NCBI GenBank assembly: GCA_963773195.1
Contig: CAVZAE010000012.1
Span: 124,001-188,000 of the forward strand
Length of the DNA stretch: 64,000 nucleotides
Direction: 5' to 3'
From: CAIWHR01 sp963773195
GTDB lineage: Bacteria; Pseudomonadota; Gammaproteobacteria; Burkholderiales; Casimicrobiaceae
Shown here one piece after another: positions 28,530-38,616 of this stretch. The notes beneath the pieces are model-generated. The model did no database searches. It was not told the origin of the DNA and saw nothing but the letters and a program-made list of their open reading frames with translations. Numbering within the stretch: position 1 is the stretch's first letter; every line of letters begins with the position of its first letter. Made by a program: the position numbers and the translations under genes.

Positions 28530-29321
28530 TCAGCGCGGCGGCGCTTGCCGCTGCCGCACGCACTCGAACAGACAGATCGCCGCGGCGGCTGCGGCGTTGA
28601 GAGATTCCATGCCGCCGGGCATCGGAATCGTCACCCGCTGCGTGGCGTGCGTGACGAGGGCTGAGTTGAGCCCGGCGCCCTCGTTTCCTATCGCGATGGC
28701 GACGCGACCGCCGAGACGCGCTTCGTAAACGCTGATCCCGCTTGCGGCGACGGTTGCAACGACTTCGCCACCGGTCTCTCGATAGCGCGCGGCCCACGGC
28801 GGCAGGTCGATGTCTTCGTGGATATCGAGACAGAAATGCGCACCCTGCCCCGCGCGCAACACCTTGGGCGACCAGGCAAACGCGCAGTGCTTCGAGAGGA
28901 ACGCCTGCGGCACCCCGGCGGCCGCGGCGGACCGCAGAATCGAACCGACGTTGCCCGGATCCTGAATATGGTCGAGGAGCACGCAGAAGTCGCGCGGTTC
29001 CTTCGTCGCCGGCCGCAGCGTCGGCACGACGGCGAGCATACCCACCTCGGCGGGAAGCACCGCCAGCTCCGCGAGGAGCTTCGACGTGACGACGAGCGTG
29101 CGACTCGCGTGACGCTCGGCCAGCGTCCGCACGGCCGGCCGCGCCAGCGCGTCATCGGTGACGATCAGCGTTTCCGGCGCGCCGTGGCGCTCGGCATAGA
29201 CAGCGACGAGATGCTCGCCCTCGAGCACGCACTTGCCGGCCTTGCGCCGGTCGCGCGCCGACGCGATCAGCCCGATCGCTTCGCGCAGGCGCGGATTCTG
29301 GCGTGAGGTGACCCGCTGCAT
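28530..29321 (-). CDS. TrmH/SpoU-family RNA 2'-O-methyltransferase
   Basis: A 263-residue protein with a substrate-binding N-terminus (SRQNPRLREAIGLIASARDR then KCVLEGEHLVAVYAE) and a SPOUT knot domain: LLDHIQDPGNVGSILRSAAA (motif 1), AIAIGNEGAGLN (motif 2) and VTIPMPGGMESLNAAAAAAI (motif 3). The knot binds S-adenosylmethionine. The family methylates a ribose in rRNA or tRNA (RlmB/TsnR-like); the exact target cannot be read from sequence. It runs on the same strand as ftsB and eno, beyond a repeat-rich gap. Confidence 0.9.
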   Translation of the reverse strand: MQRVTSRQNPRLREAIGLIASARDRRKAGKCVLEGEHLVAVYAERHGAPETLIVTDDALARPAVRTLAERHASRTLVVTSKLLAELAVLPAEVGMLAVVPTLRPATKEPRDFCVLLDHIQDPGNVGSILRSAAAAGVPQAFLSKHCAFAWSPKVLRAGQGAHFCLDIHEDIDLPPWAARYRETGGEVVATVAASGISVYEARLGGRVAIAIGNEGAGLNSALVTHATQRVTIPMPGGMESLNAAAAAAICLFECVRQRQAPPR

Positions 29322-29345
29322 GCGTCGACGATGCTCGCTGGTTCG

Positions 29346-29475
29346 TCATTCCCGCGAAGCTTGGGAACGGGGGCGGGAATCCGGTGACTTTCGCCGTGTG
29401 CGCGCGGACGACAGCTAGCGACGCTGGGTCCCTGCCCCCGATTGAGTCCTCGGGGGCAGGCTCTGCGCGGGGACG
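29346..29475. repeat. Composite palindromic intergenic repeat, copy 1
   Basis: Two units lie in tandem. The first, CGTCATTCCCGCGAAG to GGCGGGAATCC, is an imperfect inverted repeat. The second runs from GACGCTGGGTCCC through CCCCCG/CGGGGG pairing to GCGCGGGGACGAC. A related pair of units occurs at 33768-33852. It reaches into the 3' end of ftsB, where it supplies the last residues. Confidence 0.55.
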
Positions 29476-29786
29476 ACACGACCATCCGCCGCGGCCTCGT
29501 CCTTGGCGGGCGCGCTGCCGCCCTGCACCTGGAAGAACACCTCGTCGCGACGGACCATGCCAAGCTCCGAGCGCGAGCGCTCCTCGATCGCCTCGGAGCC
29601 CGTCTTGAGATCGCGCACTTCGGCGTCGAGCGCGGCGTTGCGCTCCTTGAGCTTCGCGTTCGCCGCATGTTGCGCGCCGACTTCGCGGGAGAGCTCGCGG
29701 ACCTGCAGCCAGCCGCCCTTGCCGAGCCACATCGGATATTGCAGCGCGGCGATCAGGAGGACGAAGACGAGCGCGAGCCAGCGCAC
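29415..29786 (-). CDS. ftsB: Cell division protein FtsB
   Basis: The start is the GTG at 29786, ten bases after AGGAG and 13 bases past the eno stop; an ATG at 29825 lies inside eno. The 123-residue product has one membrane helix (VRWLALVFVLLIAALQYPMW) with a short cytoplasmic start, then a periplasmic leucine-zipper coiled coil (QVRELSREVGAQHAANAKLK ... ERNAALDAEVRDLKTGSEAI) and the ELGMVRRDEVFFQV motif that meets FtsL and FtsQ. The tail after residue 95 (KDEAAADGRVVPAQSLPPRT) is an extra, low-complexity end partly coded by an intergenic repeat. Gene order eno-ftsB is standard. Confidence 0.92.
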   Translation of the reverse strand: MRWLALVFVLLIAALQYPMWLGKGGWLQVRELSREVGAQHAANAKLKERNAALDAEVRDLKTGSEAIEERSRSELGMVRRDEVFFQVQGGSAPAKDEAAADGRVVPAQSLPPRTQSGAGTQRR

Positions 29787-29799
29787 CTTGGGGACGCTC

Positions 29800-31083
<1,284 letters not shown>

Positions 31084-31123
31084 GATCTATTTTCCTCCTT
31101 GACTGCGATCTTGTCGTTTGGGT

Positions 31124-31987
31124 CTATCGGGCTGTCGAGTGGTCCTGGCGGATCAGCTCGTCTTCCGGAAATCCCGCGCGTTTCGTCGCCACGTCGAGCG
31201 CCTTCAGCGTCTCCAGGAGCGCGCGCATCCGGTCGAGCGGCCACGCGTTGGGTCCATCCGACAGCGCCTTTGCAGGATCGGGATGCGTCTCCATGAACAC
31301 CCCCGCGACACCGGCGGCAACGGCCGCGCGCGCGAGCACCGGGACGAACTCGCGCTGGCCGCCCGACGATGCGCCCTGCCCGCCCGGGAGCTGCACCGAG
31401 TGGGTAGCGTCGAAGACCACGGGGCAGCCCGTCTCGCGCAGGATGGCGAGCGCGCGCATGTCGGAGACGAGGTTGTGATAGCCGAACGAAGCACCGCGCT
31501 CGCAGACCAGGATGTTGTCGGTGCCGCTCGCAGCCTTCGCTTTGGCGACAACCTGCTTCATGTCGTCGGGAGCGAGGAACTGTCCTTTCTTGATGTTGAC
31601 CGGCTTGCCCGCGCGCGCTACCGCCTGGATGAAGTCGGTCTGCCGGCACAGGAACGCCGGGGTCTGCAGCACATCGACGACGGCCGCCGCGTCCGTGACT
31701 TCGTCCTCGGCGTGGACGTCGGTCAGCACCGGGACCCCCACCTGGCGCTTGACTTCGGCGAGCACGCGCAGGCCCTCGTCGACGCCGAGGCCACGAAACG
31801 ACGCGGCAGAGCTGCGATTCGCCTTGTCGTACGACGACTTGAAGATGAACGGGATCGCGAGCGCCGCGCACATTTCCTTCAGGCGTCCCGCGACATCGAC
31901 CTGCAGCGCCTCCGACTCGACCACGCACGGGCCCGCGATGAGGAACAGCGGCCGGTCGAGCGCCGCGTCGAAACCGCAGAGTTTCAT
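31124..31987 (-). CDS. kdsA: 3-deoxy-D-manno-octulosonate 8-phosphate synthase
   Basis: The start at 31987 (MKLCGFDAALDRPLFLIAGP) gives 287 residues, the family length. KdsA joins PEP and arabinose 5-phosphate to make Kdo-8-phosphate for lipopolysaccharide. Motifs: IAGPCVVESE, IFKSSYDKANRSSAASFRG, VPVLTDVHAEDEV, QTPAFLCRQTDF, VNIKKGQFLAPDDM, ERGASFGYHNLVSDMRAL, VFDATHSVQLPGG and METHPDPAKALSDGPNAWPL. The asparagine in KAN-R marks the metal-independent class. The gene begins 13 bases after the pyrG stop and its product uses the PEP pool that the next gene, eno, supplies. Confidence 0.96.
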   Translation of the reverse strand: MKLCGFDAALDRPLFLIAGPCVVESEALQVDVAGRLKEMCAALAIPFIFKSSYDKANRSSAASFRGLGVDEGLRVLAEVKRQVGVPVLTDVHAEDEVTDAAAVVDVLQTPAFLCRQTDFIQAVARAGKPVNIKKGQFLAPDDMKQVVAKAKAASGTDNILVCERGASFGYHNLVSDMRALAILRETGCPVVFDATHSVQLPGGQGASSGGQREFVPVLARAAVAAGVAGVFMETHPDPAKALSDGPNAWPLDRMRALLETLKALDVATKRAGFPEDELIRQDHSTAR

Positions 31988-32000
31988 CCGGCGGACGGCG

Positions 32001-33686
32001 TCAGATCGACGCGACCAATTCGGCGACCGCGTCGGTCGCGCCGTGCGCCTGCGTGCGCCGTTGGTGCTCGAGCGCGGCGTTGACGAACGAGATGAACAGC
32101 GGATGGCCGCGCCGCGGGTTCGACGTGAACTCGGGGTGGTACTGACAGCCAAAGAACCACGGATGATCGGGCAACTCGATCATCTCGCAGAGATCGCCGG
32201 CGACAGCACTTTGGGCCCGCGCGCCGACGGCGAGCCCGGCCTTCTCGAGCCGTGGCAGGTAATGATTGTTGACCTCGTAGCGGTGCCGGTGTCGCTCGGC
32301 GACCGTCGTGTTGCCGTAGATACGGTGCGCCAGCGAGCCCGGAACCACGTCGCAGGGCTGCGCGCCCAGGCGCATCGTGCCGCCCAGGTCAGAGGCCGTC
32401 GTCCGCGTCTCGATCGAGCCGTCGCGGTTCTGCCACTCAGTGATGAGCGCGACGACGGGATGCGGCGTCGCCGGCTCGAATTCAGTGCTGTTCGCGTCGG
32501 TCAGGCCGGCCAGGTGTCGCGCGTACTCGATCACCGCGAGCTGCATGCCGAGGCAGATGCCGAGGTACGGGATGCCGTTCTCGCGCGCATAGCGGATCGC
32601 CTTGATCTTGCCCTCGACCCCGCGCTTCCCGAACCCGCCGGGAACGAGGATCGCGTCCATTCCGGACAGGCATTCGACGCCGTCGCGCTCGATCGCCTCC
32701 GAGTCGACGTAATGAATCTGGACCTTGGTCCTGGTGTGGATGCCAGCGTGCGTCAACGCCTCGGACAGCGACTTGTAGGACTCGGTCAGGTCGACATACT
32801 TTCCTACCATCGCGACGTTGACGGTGTGTTCCGGGTGCTCGAGTGCCGCGACCAGGCCGTTCCACGTCGACAAGTCGGTCGGCGGTGGCTGGATGTCGAG
32901 CTTCTTGCAGACGATCGCGTCGAGCCCCTCGGCATGCAGTGCGGCCGGAATCTTGTAGATCGAATCGGTGTCGAGTGCGGGGATGACGGCTTCAGGCGTG
33001 ACGTTGGTGAACAGCGCGATCTTCCGGCGATCGCCCTCGGGCAGCGGCCGATCGGCGCGCGCCAGGATCACGTCGGGCTGGATCCCGATCTCGCGCAGCT
33101 CCTTGACCGAGTGCTGCGTCGGCTTGGTCTTCATCTCGCCCGCCGTGGCGATGAACGGGACGAGCGTCAGGTGGATGTAGCAGACGTTGTCGCGGCCGAG
33201 CGTGATGCCCATCTGCCGGATCGCTTCGAGAAACGGCAGCGACTCGATGTCACCGACGGTGCCGCCCACCTCGACCACCGCGACCTCCGAGTCGCCGGCG
33301 CCCGCCGTGATCCAGCTCTTGATCTCATCGGTGATGTGCGGGATCACCTGCACGGTCCCGCCCAGGTAGTCGCCGCGGCGCTCCTTGCGGATCACGCTCT
33401 CGTAGATCTGGCCGGTCGTGAAGTTGTTGCGGCGGCTCATCTTGACGTCGACGAACCGCTCGTAGTGCCCGAGGTCGAGGTCGGTCTCGGCGCCGTCCTC
33501 GGTGACGAACACCTCGCCGTGCTGGAACGGACTCATCGTTCCAGGATCGACGTTGATGTAGGGGTCGAGCTTGAGGTTGGTGACCCGGACGCCGCGCGAG
33601 GCGAGGATCGCGGCCAGCGACGCGGCGGCGATGCCCTTTCCCAATGAGGAAACGACGCCACCGGTCACGAACACGAACTTGGGCAT
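32001..33686 (-). CDS. pyrG: CTP synthase
   Basis: A full-length 561-residue enzyme making CTP from UTP, glutamine and ATP. The N-terminal synthetase domain has FVTGGVVSSLGKGIAAASLA with the P-loop and LKLDPYINVDPGTMSPFQHG. The C-terminal class I glutaminase domain has LVPGGFGKRGVEGKI, the nucleophile cysteine in YLGICLGMQLAVIEYAR, and the His/Glu pair in GCQYHPEF. The C-terminal tail (HQRRTQAHGATDAVAELVAS) is slightly longer than in E. coli. It heads the pyrG-kdsA-eno-ftsB operon. Confidence 0.97.
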   Translation of the reverse strand: MPKFVFVTGGVVSSLGKGIAAASLAAILASRGVRVTNLKLDPYINVDPGTMSPFQHGEVFVTEDGAETDLDLGHYERFVDVKMSRRNNFTTGQIYESVIRKERRGDYLGGTVQVIPHITDEIKSWITAGAGDSEVAVVEVGGTVGDIESLPFLEAIRQMGITLGRDNVCYIHLTLVPFIATAGEMKTKPTQHSVKELREIGIQPDVILARADRPLPEGDRRKIALFTNVTPEAVIPALDTDSIYKIPAALHAEGLDAIVCKKLDIQPPPTDLSTWNGLVAALEHPEHTVNVAMVGKYVDLTESYKSLSEALTHAGIHTRTKVQIHYVDSEAIERDGVECLSGMDAILVPGGFGKRGVEGKIKAIRYARENGIPYLGICLGMQLAVIEYARHLAGLTDANSTEFEPATPHPVVALITEWQNRDGSIETRTTASDLGGTMRLGAQPCDVVPGSLAHRIYGNTTVAERHRHRYEVNNHYLPRLEKAGLAVGARAQSAVAGDLCEMIELPDHPWFFGCQYHPEFTSNPRRGHPLFISFVNAALEHQRRTQAHGATDAVAELVASI

Positions 33687-33767
33687 GGGAGCCTAAGGGG
33701 CCGGAAATTGTCATTCTACCGGAACGACCGCGGAGCGCCAAGCAAGCCCCGCCGCGGCGAGTGCGCC

Positions 33768-33852
33768 CATGGGATCGTCGCTCCCTCGAAGGCGGGAGCC
33801 CCGTAGCTTTGCAAAGGCCCGACGACTCTGGGTGCCCGCATGCGCGGGGACG
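33768..33852. repeat. Composite palindromic intergenic repeat, copy 2
   Basis: The gap between gltX and pyrG holds CGTCGCTCCCTCGAAGGCGG and, about 30 bases on, CTGGGTGCCCGCATGCGCGG followed by GGACGACGAG. Both units resemble those of the copy at 29346-29475 in order and spacing. Confidence 0.5.
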
Positions 33853-33859
33853 ACGAGCG

Positions 33860-35266
33860 CTAATTCAATCGCGCGAGACCTGCGGCAATCCGTGCGCGCA
33901 CCGTCTCCCGGCCAAGGAGCGCGAGCACCGCGTCGATAGCGGGGGTCTCGCGTGTGCCGCAGGCCAGCATCCGCAGCGCCATCATGATCTGCGGCGGCTT
34001 GAGCTTGTGCTTGGCAGCCACCGCCTTGATCAGCGCCCCGATCGCCTCGCGCTTCCATTCCACGGTCGCCAATTCCTCCGCGACCTCCGTCAGTGCCGCA
34101 CGGTTGCCGTCGTTGACGAACTCGGCGATGGCGTCCGTCGATGGATGGGGCACCGAGTAGAGATAGTGCGCGGCATCCGCCATCTCGGCGAGCGTGGCGA
34201 CTCGGTCGCGCAGCAATATGGCCACCGGCCCGGGCGCAGGCCCGGCGTTCGGCTTCAAACCGGCGCGGACGAGATAAGGCACGAGCCTTTGGCCGAGGTC
34301 CACCTCCGGCAATCGCTTCATGTGCTCCTGGTTCACCCACTTCAACTTCTGGGTGTCGAAGCGCGCGGGCGAAGCATGCACATGCGCAATGTCGAACCAC
34401 TCGATGAGCTGCTCGCGGCCGAAGATTTCGTCGTCGCCATGGGCCCAGCCGAGGCGGGCAAGGAAATTGATCATCGCGTCGGGCAGAAAACCGTCTTCCG
34501 CGTACTGCATGACGCTCACCGCTCCGTGCCGTTTGGAGAGCTTCGTTCCGTCGCTGCCCAGCACCGTCGGCAGGTGCCCGTACGCGGGAGGGGCGGCGCC
34601 GAGTGCGCGGATGATGTTGATCTGCCGCGGGGTGTTGTTGACGTGGTCGTCGCCGCGAATGACGTGCGTGATATTCATGTCGAGATCGTCGACCACGACC
34701 CCGAAATTGTAGGTCGGGATGCCGTCGCGGCGCACGATCACCAGATCGTCGAGCTCGGCGTTGGCGATCTCAATGTGACCCTTCACCTGGTCGTCCCAGG
34801 CCACCGCCCCATGCAACGGGTTCTTGAAGCGAAACACTGGCGCGACGCCTTCGGGCGGGGACTGGCCGGGCTTTACGTTTTCCGGACGCCAGCGGCCGTC
34901 GTAGCGCGGCTTTTCGCCGCGCGCGGTCTGTTCTGCACGCAGCACTTCCAGTTCCTGCGGCGTCATGTAGCAGGGATACGCAACGCCGCGCCCCAGCATG
35001 TCGTCGAGCACGGCCTTGTAGCGGTCCAGCCGCTGCATCTGATAGTACGGACCCTCGTCGTAGTCGAGACCGAGCCATGCCATCCCATCGAGAATGGCCT
35101 GGATGGCCGCCTTCGTGGAGCGCTCGACGTCCGTGTCCTCGACGCGCAAGATGAACTGACCGCCGTGATGCCTGGCGAACGCCCACGCGAAGAGGGCGGT
35201 GCGCGCGCCCCCCAAGTGCAGGAAGCCCGTCGGACTGGGCGCGAAGCGGGTGCGGACTTGATTCAC
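33860..35266 (-). CDS. gltX: Glutamyl-tRNA synthetase
   Basis: A full-length 468-residue class I synthetase that charges tRNA-Glu. The HIGH-equivalent motif lies in TRFAPSPTGFLHLGGARTAL and the KMSKS-equivalent is DGTKLSKRHGAVSV. Other landmarks are ILRVEDTDVERS, YNFGVVVDDLDMNITHVIRG and the C-terminal anticodon-binding helix bundle. The zinc-finger cysteines of some bacterial forms are not present in the segment around YPCYMTPQELEVLRAE. It follows the transglutaminase-like gene by 47 bases on the same strand, but is more likely an independent housekeeping gene. Confidence 0.96.
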   Translation of the reverse strand: MNQVRTRFAPSPTGFLHLGGARTALFAWAFARHHGGQFILRVEDTDVERSTKAAIQAILDGMAWLGLDYDEGPYYQMQRLDRYKAVLDDMLGRGVAYPCYMTPQELEVLRAEQTARGEKPRYDGRWRPENVKPGQSPPEGVAPVFRFKNPLHGAVAWDDQVKGHIEIANAELDDLVIVRRDGIPTYNFGVVVDDLDMNITHVIRGDDHVNNTPRQINIIRALGAAPPAYGHLPTVLGSDGTKLSKRHGAVSVMQYAEDGFLPDAMINFLARLGWAHGDDEIFGREQLIEWFDIAHVHASPARFDTQKLKWVNQEHMKRLPEVDLGQRLVPYLVRAGLKPNAGPAPGPVAILLRDRVATLAEMADAAHYLYSVPHPSTDAIAEFVNDGNRAALTEVAEELATVEWKREAIGALIKAVAAKHKLKPPQIMMALRMLACGTRETPAIDAVLALLGRETVRARIAAGLARLN

Positions 35267-35313
35267 GGCCGAAGCGAATGCGGCAAAGCCGCGATTTTAC
35301 TTCAGCGTTAGCG

Positions 35314-38300
35314 TCAGCTCGACGGCTGCCAGCGCAGATCGAGCGTCGCGGGCGTCGCAGGATTCGGTGGCTCGTCGGCGAGCTTCATCCCGCCGGGCGT
35401 GTGGCCGTGCGACCAGAAGCGCGCGAAGCGCCGCGCTTCCGCTTCGTTCGCGTTCACCGGAAACGTATCGTAATTGCGGCCGCCGGGATGCGCGACGTGG
35501 TACGTGCAGCCGCCGAGCGAGCGCGCTGCCCACGTGTCAACGAGATCGAACACGAGCGGCGCCTGCACATCGATCGTCGGGTGCAGCGCGGACGGAGGAT
35601 TCCATGCGCGGAAGCGGACTCCGGCCACGAACTCACCGGGTACGCCGGTCGGCACGAGCGGCAGCGAGCGGCCGTTACAGGCGACGCGGTGACGCTCGCC
35701 GATCATGCCAGTCACCTTGACCTGCATCCGCTCGACCGACGAGTCGACGTAGCGCGCAGTGCCGGTGCCGCTCATCTCCTCGCCCAGAACATGCCACGGC
35801 TCGATCGCCTGCCTGAGCTCGATCGTGACGCCGTCGTAGCTGACGGTGCCATAGCGTGGAAAGCGGAATTCGACAAAGGGCGCGAACCACTCGTCCGCGA
35901 ACGAATAGCCGAACGCGTCCAGATCCGCGACGACGTCGTGCAGGTCGGCCGCGACGAAGTGCGGCAGCAGCCAGCGGTCGTGCAGCGCAGTGCTCCAGCG
36001 CACGAGCTTGCCGTTGTACGGCCGCTGCCAGAAACGCGCGACGAGGGCACGCAGCAGCAACATCTGCACGGCGCTCATCCGCGGGTGCGGCGGCATTTCG
36101 AATGCACGGAACTCGAGGAGCCCGAGGCGGCCGGTCGCGCTGTCGGGCGAATAGAGCTTGTCGATCGAGAACTCGGCGCGGTGCGTGTTCCCGGTCAGAT
36201 CAGTGAGCAGGTGCCGCAGCAGGCGATCGACGAGCCACGGTGAGGTCGCCTCCTCGCCTGCCTTGTGTCGACGATGCAATTGCTGGAATGCGATCTCGAG
36301 CTCGTAGAGGCGGTCATCGCGGGCCTCATCGACGCGCGGTGCCTGGCTGGTCGGGCCGATGAACGTTCCCGAGAATAGATACGACAGCGACGGATGGTTT
36401 TGCCAATACGTGATTAGGCTCTGGAGGAGATCGGGGCGGCGCAAGAGCGGGCTGTCGGCCGGCGTCGCGCCGCCGAGGGTCGCGTGGTTGCCGCCACCCG
36501 TCCCGGTGTGGCGGCCGTCGAGCATGAACTTCTCGGTGGCGAGACGTGACTGCCGCGCTTCCTCGTACAGCGTCTCGGTCGTCGCGATCAACTCCGTCCA
36601 CGACGCCGCCGGATGGATGTTGACCTCGATGACGCCCGGGTCCGGTGTCACGTTCAGCACTTTGAGACGCGGATCGCGCGGCGGCGTGTAGCCCTCGATC
36701 GCGACCGCCTGCCCCGCCTTCGATGCTGCGGTCTCGAGCGCGCCCAGGAGCGCGACGTAATCCTCGAGGCGCACGAGCGGCGGCATGAACACATGGACGT
36801 GTCCTTCCCGCACCTCGACGCAAAGCGCCGTCTTGACGACGTCCTTTGGGGCGAGCGACGCGCGCTTCGTCTTCCGCCGCGCCTTGGTAGCCGCGCCTGC
36901 CGGCGCTCCGGTCAGGTCGCTGCGCGGCGCGAACGGATCAACGGGCGGCTCGACGTCCTCGTCCTCAGGAAGCACGTCCGGCAGCGAGCCCAGCGGCAGC
37001 CGGAGCCCGAGCGGCGAGTCGCCCTCGATCGCGTAGAGGCGTTCCCGTCGCAGCGGCCACGCGCTGGTCTCCCAGACCGATGCCGCTGCGTCGTCGCTCG
37101 TGACAGCGCGCAGCGGCAGCACGAAACCTGCAGGCGTGTCGAGCCCCTTCCGCAGAAGGCGCGCGAGCCGCGCGCGCTCTGCGGGCTGCGCGAGATCGGC
37201 CTGCATCGGGTCGGCATTCACGGGCAGCGCGGCCTCGCCAACCACGATGTTCGGCACGTCTTCGTACGCGGTGATGACGGCGGACGCCTCGAGGCCAAGC
37301 CCTTCGGCGAGCGCGGCGGAGAGCCGTTGAGCACCGCCGATGTCGGCCCGCCCCGGCGCCCTTGTGTTGGCCAATAGTGCCGCGTCGTTCCACAGCGGCA
37401 CACCGTCGGTGCGCCAGTACGCGCCAAGCGCCCAGCGCGGGAGCGGCTCGCCGGGATACCATTTGCCCTGCCCCAGGTGCAGGAAGCCGCCCGGCGCGAA
37501 GCGCTCCGCGAGACGTCGTAGGAGCGCCTCCCCGAGCTCACGCTTCTTCGGCGACAGCGCGGCGTAGTTCCACTCGGCGCCCTCCATGTCATCGATCGAG
37601 ACGAAGGTCGGTTCACCCCCTTGCGTGAGGCGGACGTCGTGCGCGGCGAGGTCGGCGTCGACGCGCTGGCCCAGCGTATCGATCGCAACCCACTGCGAAT
37701 CGTTGTAGGGCTGGGTCACGCGCGGGTCCTCGTGGACGCGGGTGACGCTCATCGCGTGCGAAAAGTCGACCGTGCACGGGTCGGTGAACCCAATGACCGG
37801 CGCGGCGTTGCCCGGATCGGCCGTACACGCGAGCGGCAGGTGGCCCTCGCCGGCGAGGAGGCCCGATGTCGGGTCGAGACCGATCCACCCCGCGCCGGGG
37901 AGGAAGACCTCCGCCCACGCATGCAGGTCCGTGAAATCGTGGTCGGTGCCGGCAGGGCCGTCGAGCGGTTTCACGTCCGCCACCAGTTGGATCAGGTAGC
38001 CCGACGCGAAGCGCGCAGCGAGGCCGAGGTGCCGCAGGATCTGCACGAGAAGCCACCCCGAGTCGCGGCAGGAACCGCATGCGCGTTCGAGCGTCTCCTC
38101 GGGTGTCTGTACGCCAGGCTCCATCCGCACGAGATAACGGATCTCGTGCTGCAGCTCGTGGTTCAGCCGGACCAGCATGTCGACGGTCTTCTCGCCCGCA
38201 CGGATCGTCGCGCGGAACCGTTCGAGCCATCCCGCGAGGCGCGGCCCGACGGGTGCCGTCTCGAGGAATGGAATCAGCTCCTTCGCGAGCGCCGCCGCAT

Positions 38301-38616
38301 AACCGAAAGGGTAGTGTTCCGCATACGGCTCGACGAAGAAATCGAACGGATTGACCACCGTCATGTCGGCCGTCAGGTCAACGACGATGTCGAGCGCCGC
38401 GGCAGGCTCGGTGAATACGAGCCGCGCGACCCAGTTGCCGTAAGGGTCCTGCTGCCAGTTGAGAAAATACGTGTCCGGCGTGACGTTCAACGAGTAGCCG
38501 AGGACGAGCGTACGGCAGTGCGGCGCGGGCCGCAGCCGGATCTCGTGCGGCGAGAGGCTGACCGGCCGGTCGAAGCGGTAAGATGTGCGGTGATGTAGCG
38601 CGACGCGGGTGGCCAT
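35314..38616 (-). CDS. Transglutaminase-like / DUF2126 protein of the Anbu cluster
   Basis: An 1100-residue two-part protein. The front has a bacterial transglutaminase N-domain (RVALHHRTSYRFDRPVSLSP), then a papain-like transglutaminase core with cysteine in RACGSCRDSGWLLVQILRHL, histidine in FTDLHAWAEVFLPG and aspartate in GLDPTSGL. From about residue 310 begins DUF2126 (HDVRLTQGGEPTFVSIDDME), which continues to the end with WYPGEPLPRW, VEVREGHVHVFMPPL and GGGNHATLGG. The start codon overlaps the Anbu stop by one base (TAATG). In related genomes this long fused form occurs with Anbu, alpha-E and ATP-grasp proteins. The reaction is unproven; hydrolysis or transfer on amide bonds is inferred. 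Confidence 0.9.
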   Translation of the reverse strand: MATRVALHHRTSYRFDRPVSLSPHEIRLRPAPHCRTLVLGYSLNVTPDTYFLNWQQDPYGNWVARLVFTEPAAALDIVVDLTADMTVVNPFDFFVEPYAEHYPFGYAAALAKELIPFLETAPVGPRLAGWLERFRATIRAGEKTVDMLVRLNHELQHEIRYLVRMEPGVQTPEETLERACGSCRDSGWLLVQILRHLGLAARFASGYLIQLVADVKPLDGPAGTDHDFTDLHAWAEVFLPGAGWIGLDPTSGLLAGEGHLPLACTADPGNAAPVIGFTDPCTVDFSHAMSVTRVHEDPRVTQPYNDSQWVAIDTLGQRVDADLAAHDVRLTQGGEPTFVSIDDMEGAEWNYAALSPKKRELGEALLRRLAERFAPGGFLHLGQGKWYPGEPLPRWALGAYWRTDGVPLWNDAALLANTRAPGRADIGGAQRLSAALAEGLGLEASAVITAYEDVPNIVVGEAALPVNADPMQADLAQPAERARLARLLRKGLDTPAGFVLPLRAVTSDDAAASVWETSAWPLRRERLYAIEGDSPLGLRLPLGSLPDVLPEDEDVEPPVDPFAPRSDLTGAPAGAATKARRKTKRASLAPKDVVKTALCVEVREGHVHVFMPPLVRLEDYVALLGALETAASKAGQAVAIEGYTPPRDPRLKVLNVTPDPGVIEVNIHPAASWTELIATTETLYEEARQSRLATEKFMLDGRHTGTGGGNHATLGGATPADSPLLRRPDLLQSLITYWQNHPSLSYLFSGTFIGPTSQAPRVDEARDDRLYELEIAFQQLHRRHKAGEEATSPWLVDRLLRHLLTDLTGNTHRAEFSIDKLYSPDSATGRLGLLEFRAFEMPPHPRMSAVQMLLLRALVARFWQRPYNGKLVRWSTALHDRWLLPHFVAADLHDVVADLDAFGYSFADEWFAPFVEFRFPRYGTVSYDGVTIELRQAIEPWHVLGEEMSGTGTARYVDSSVERMQVKVTGMIGERHRVACNGRSLPLVPTGVPGEFVAGVRFRAWNPPSALHPTIDVQAPLVFDLVDTWAARSLGGCTYHVAHPGGRNYDTFPVNANEAEARRFARFWSHGHTPGGMKLADEPPNPATPATLDLRWQPSS

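Noticed and set aside
31512..33647. A 711-residue plus-strand frame opposite kdsA and pyrG
   Set aside because: It spans two well-recognised genes on the other strand and has no domain motif.
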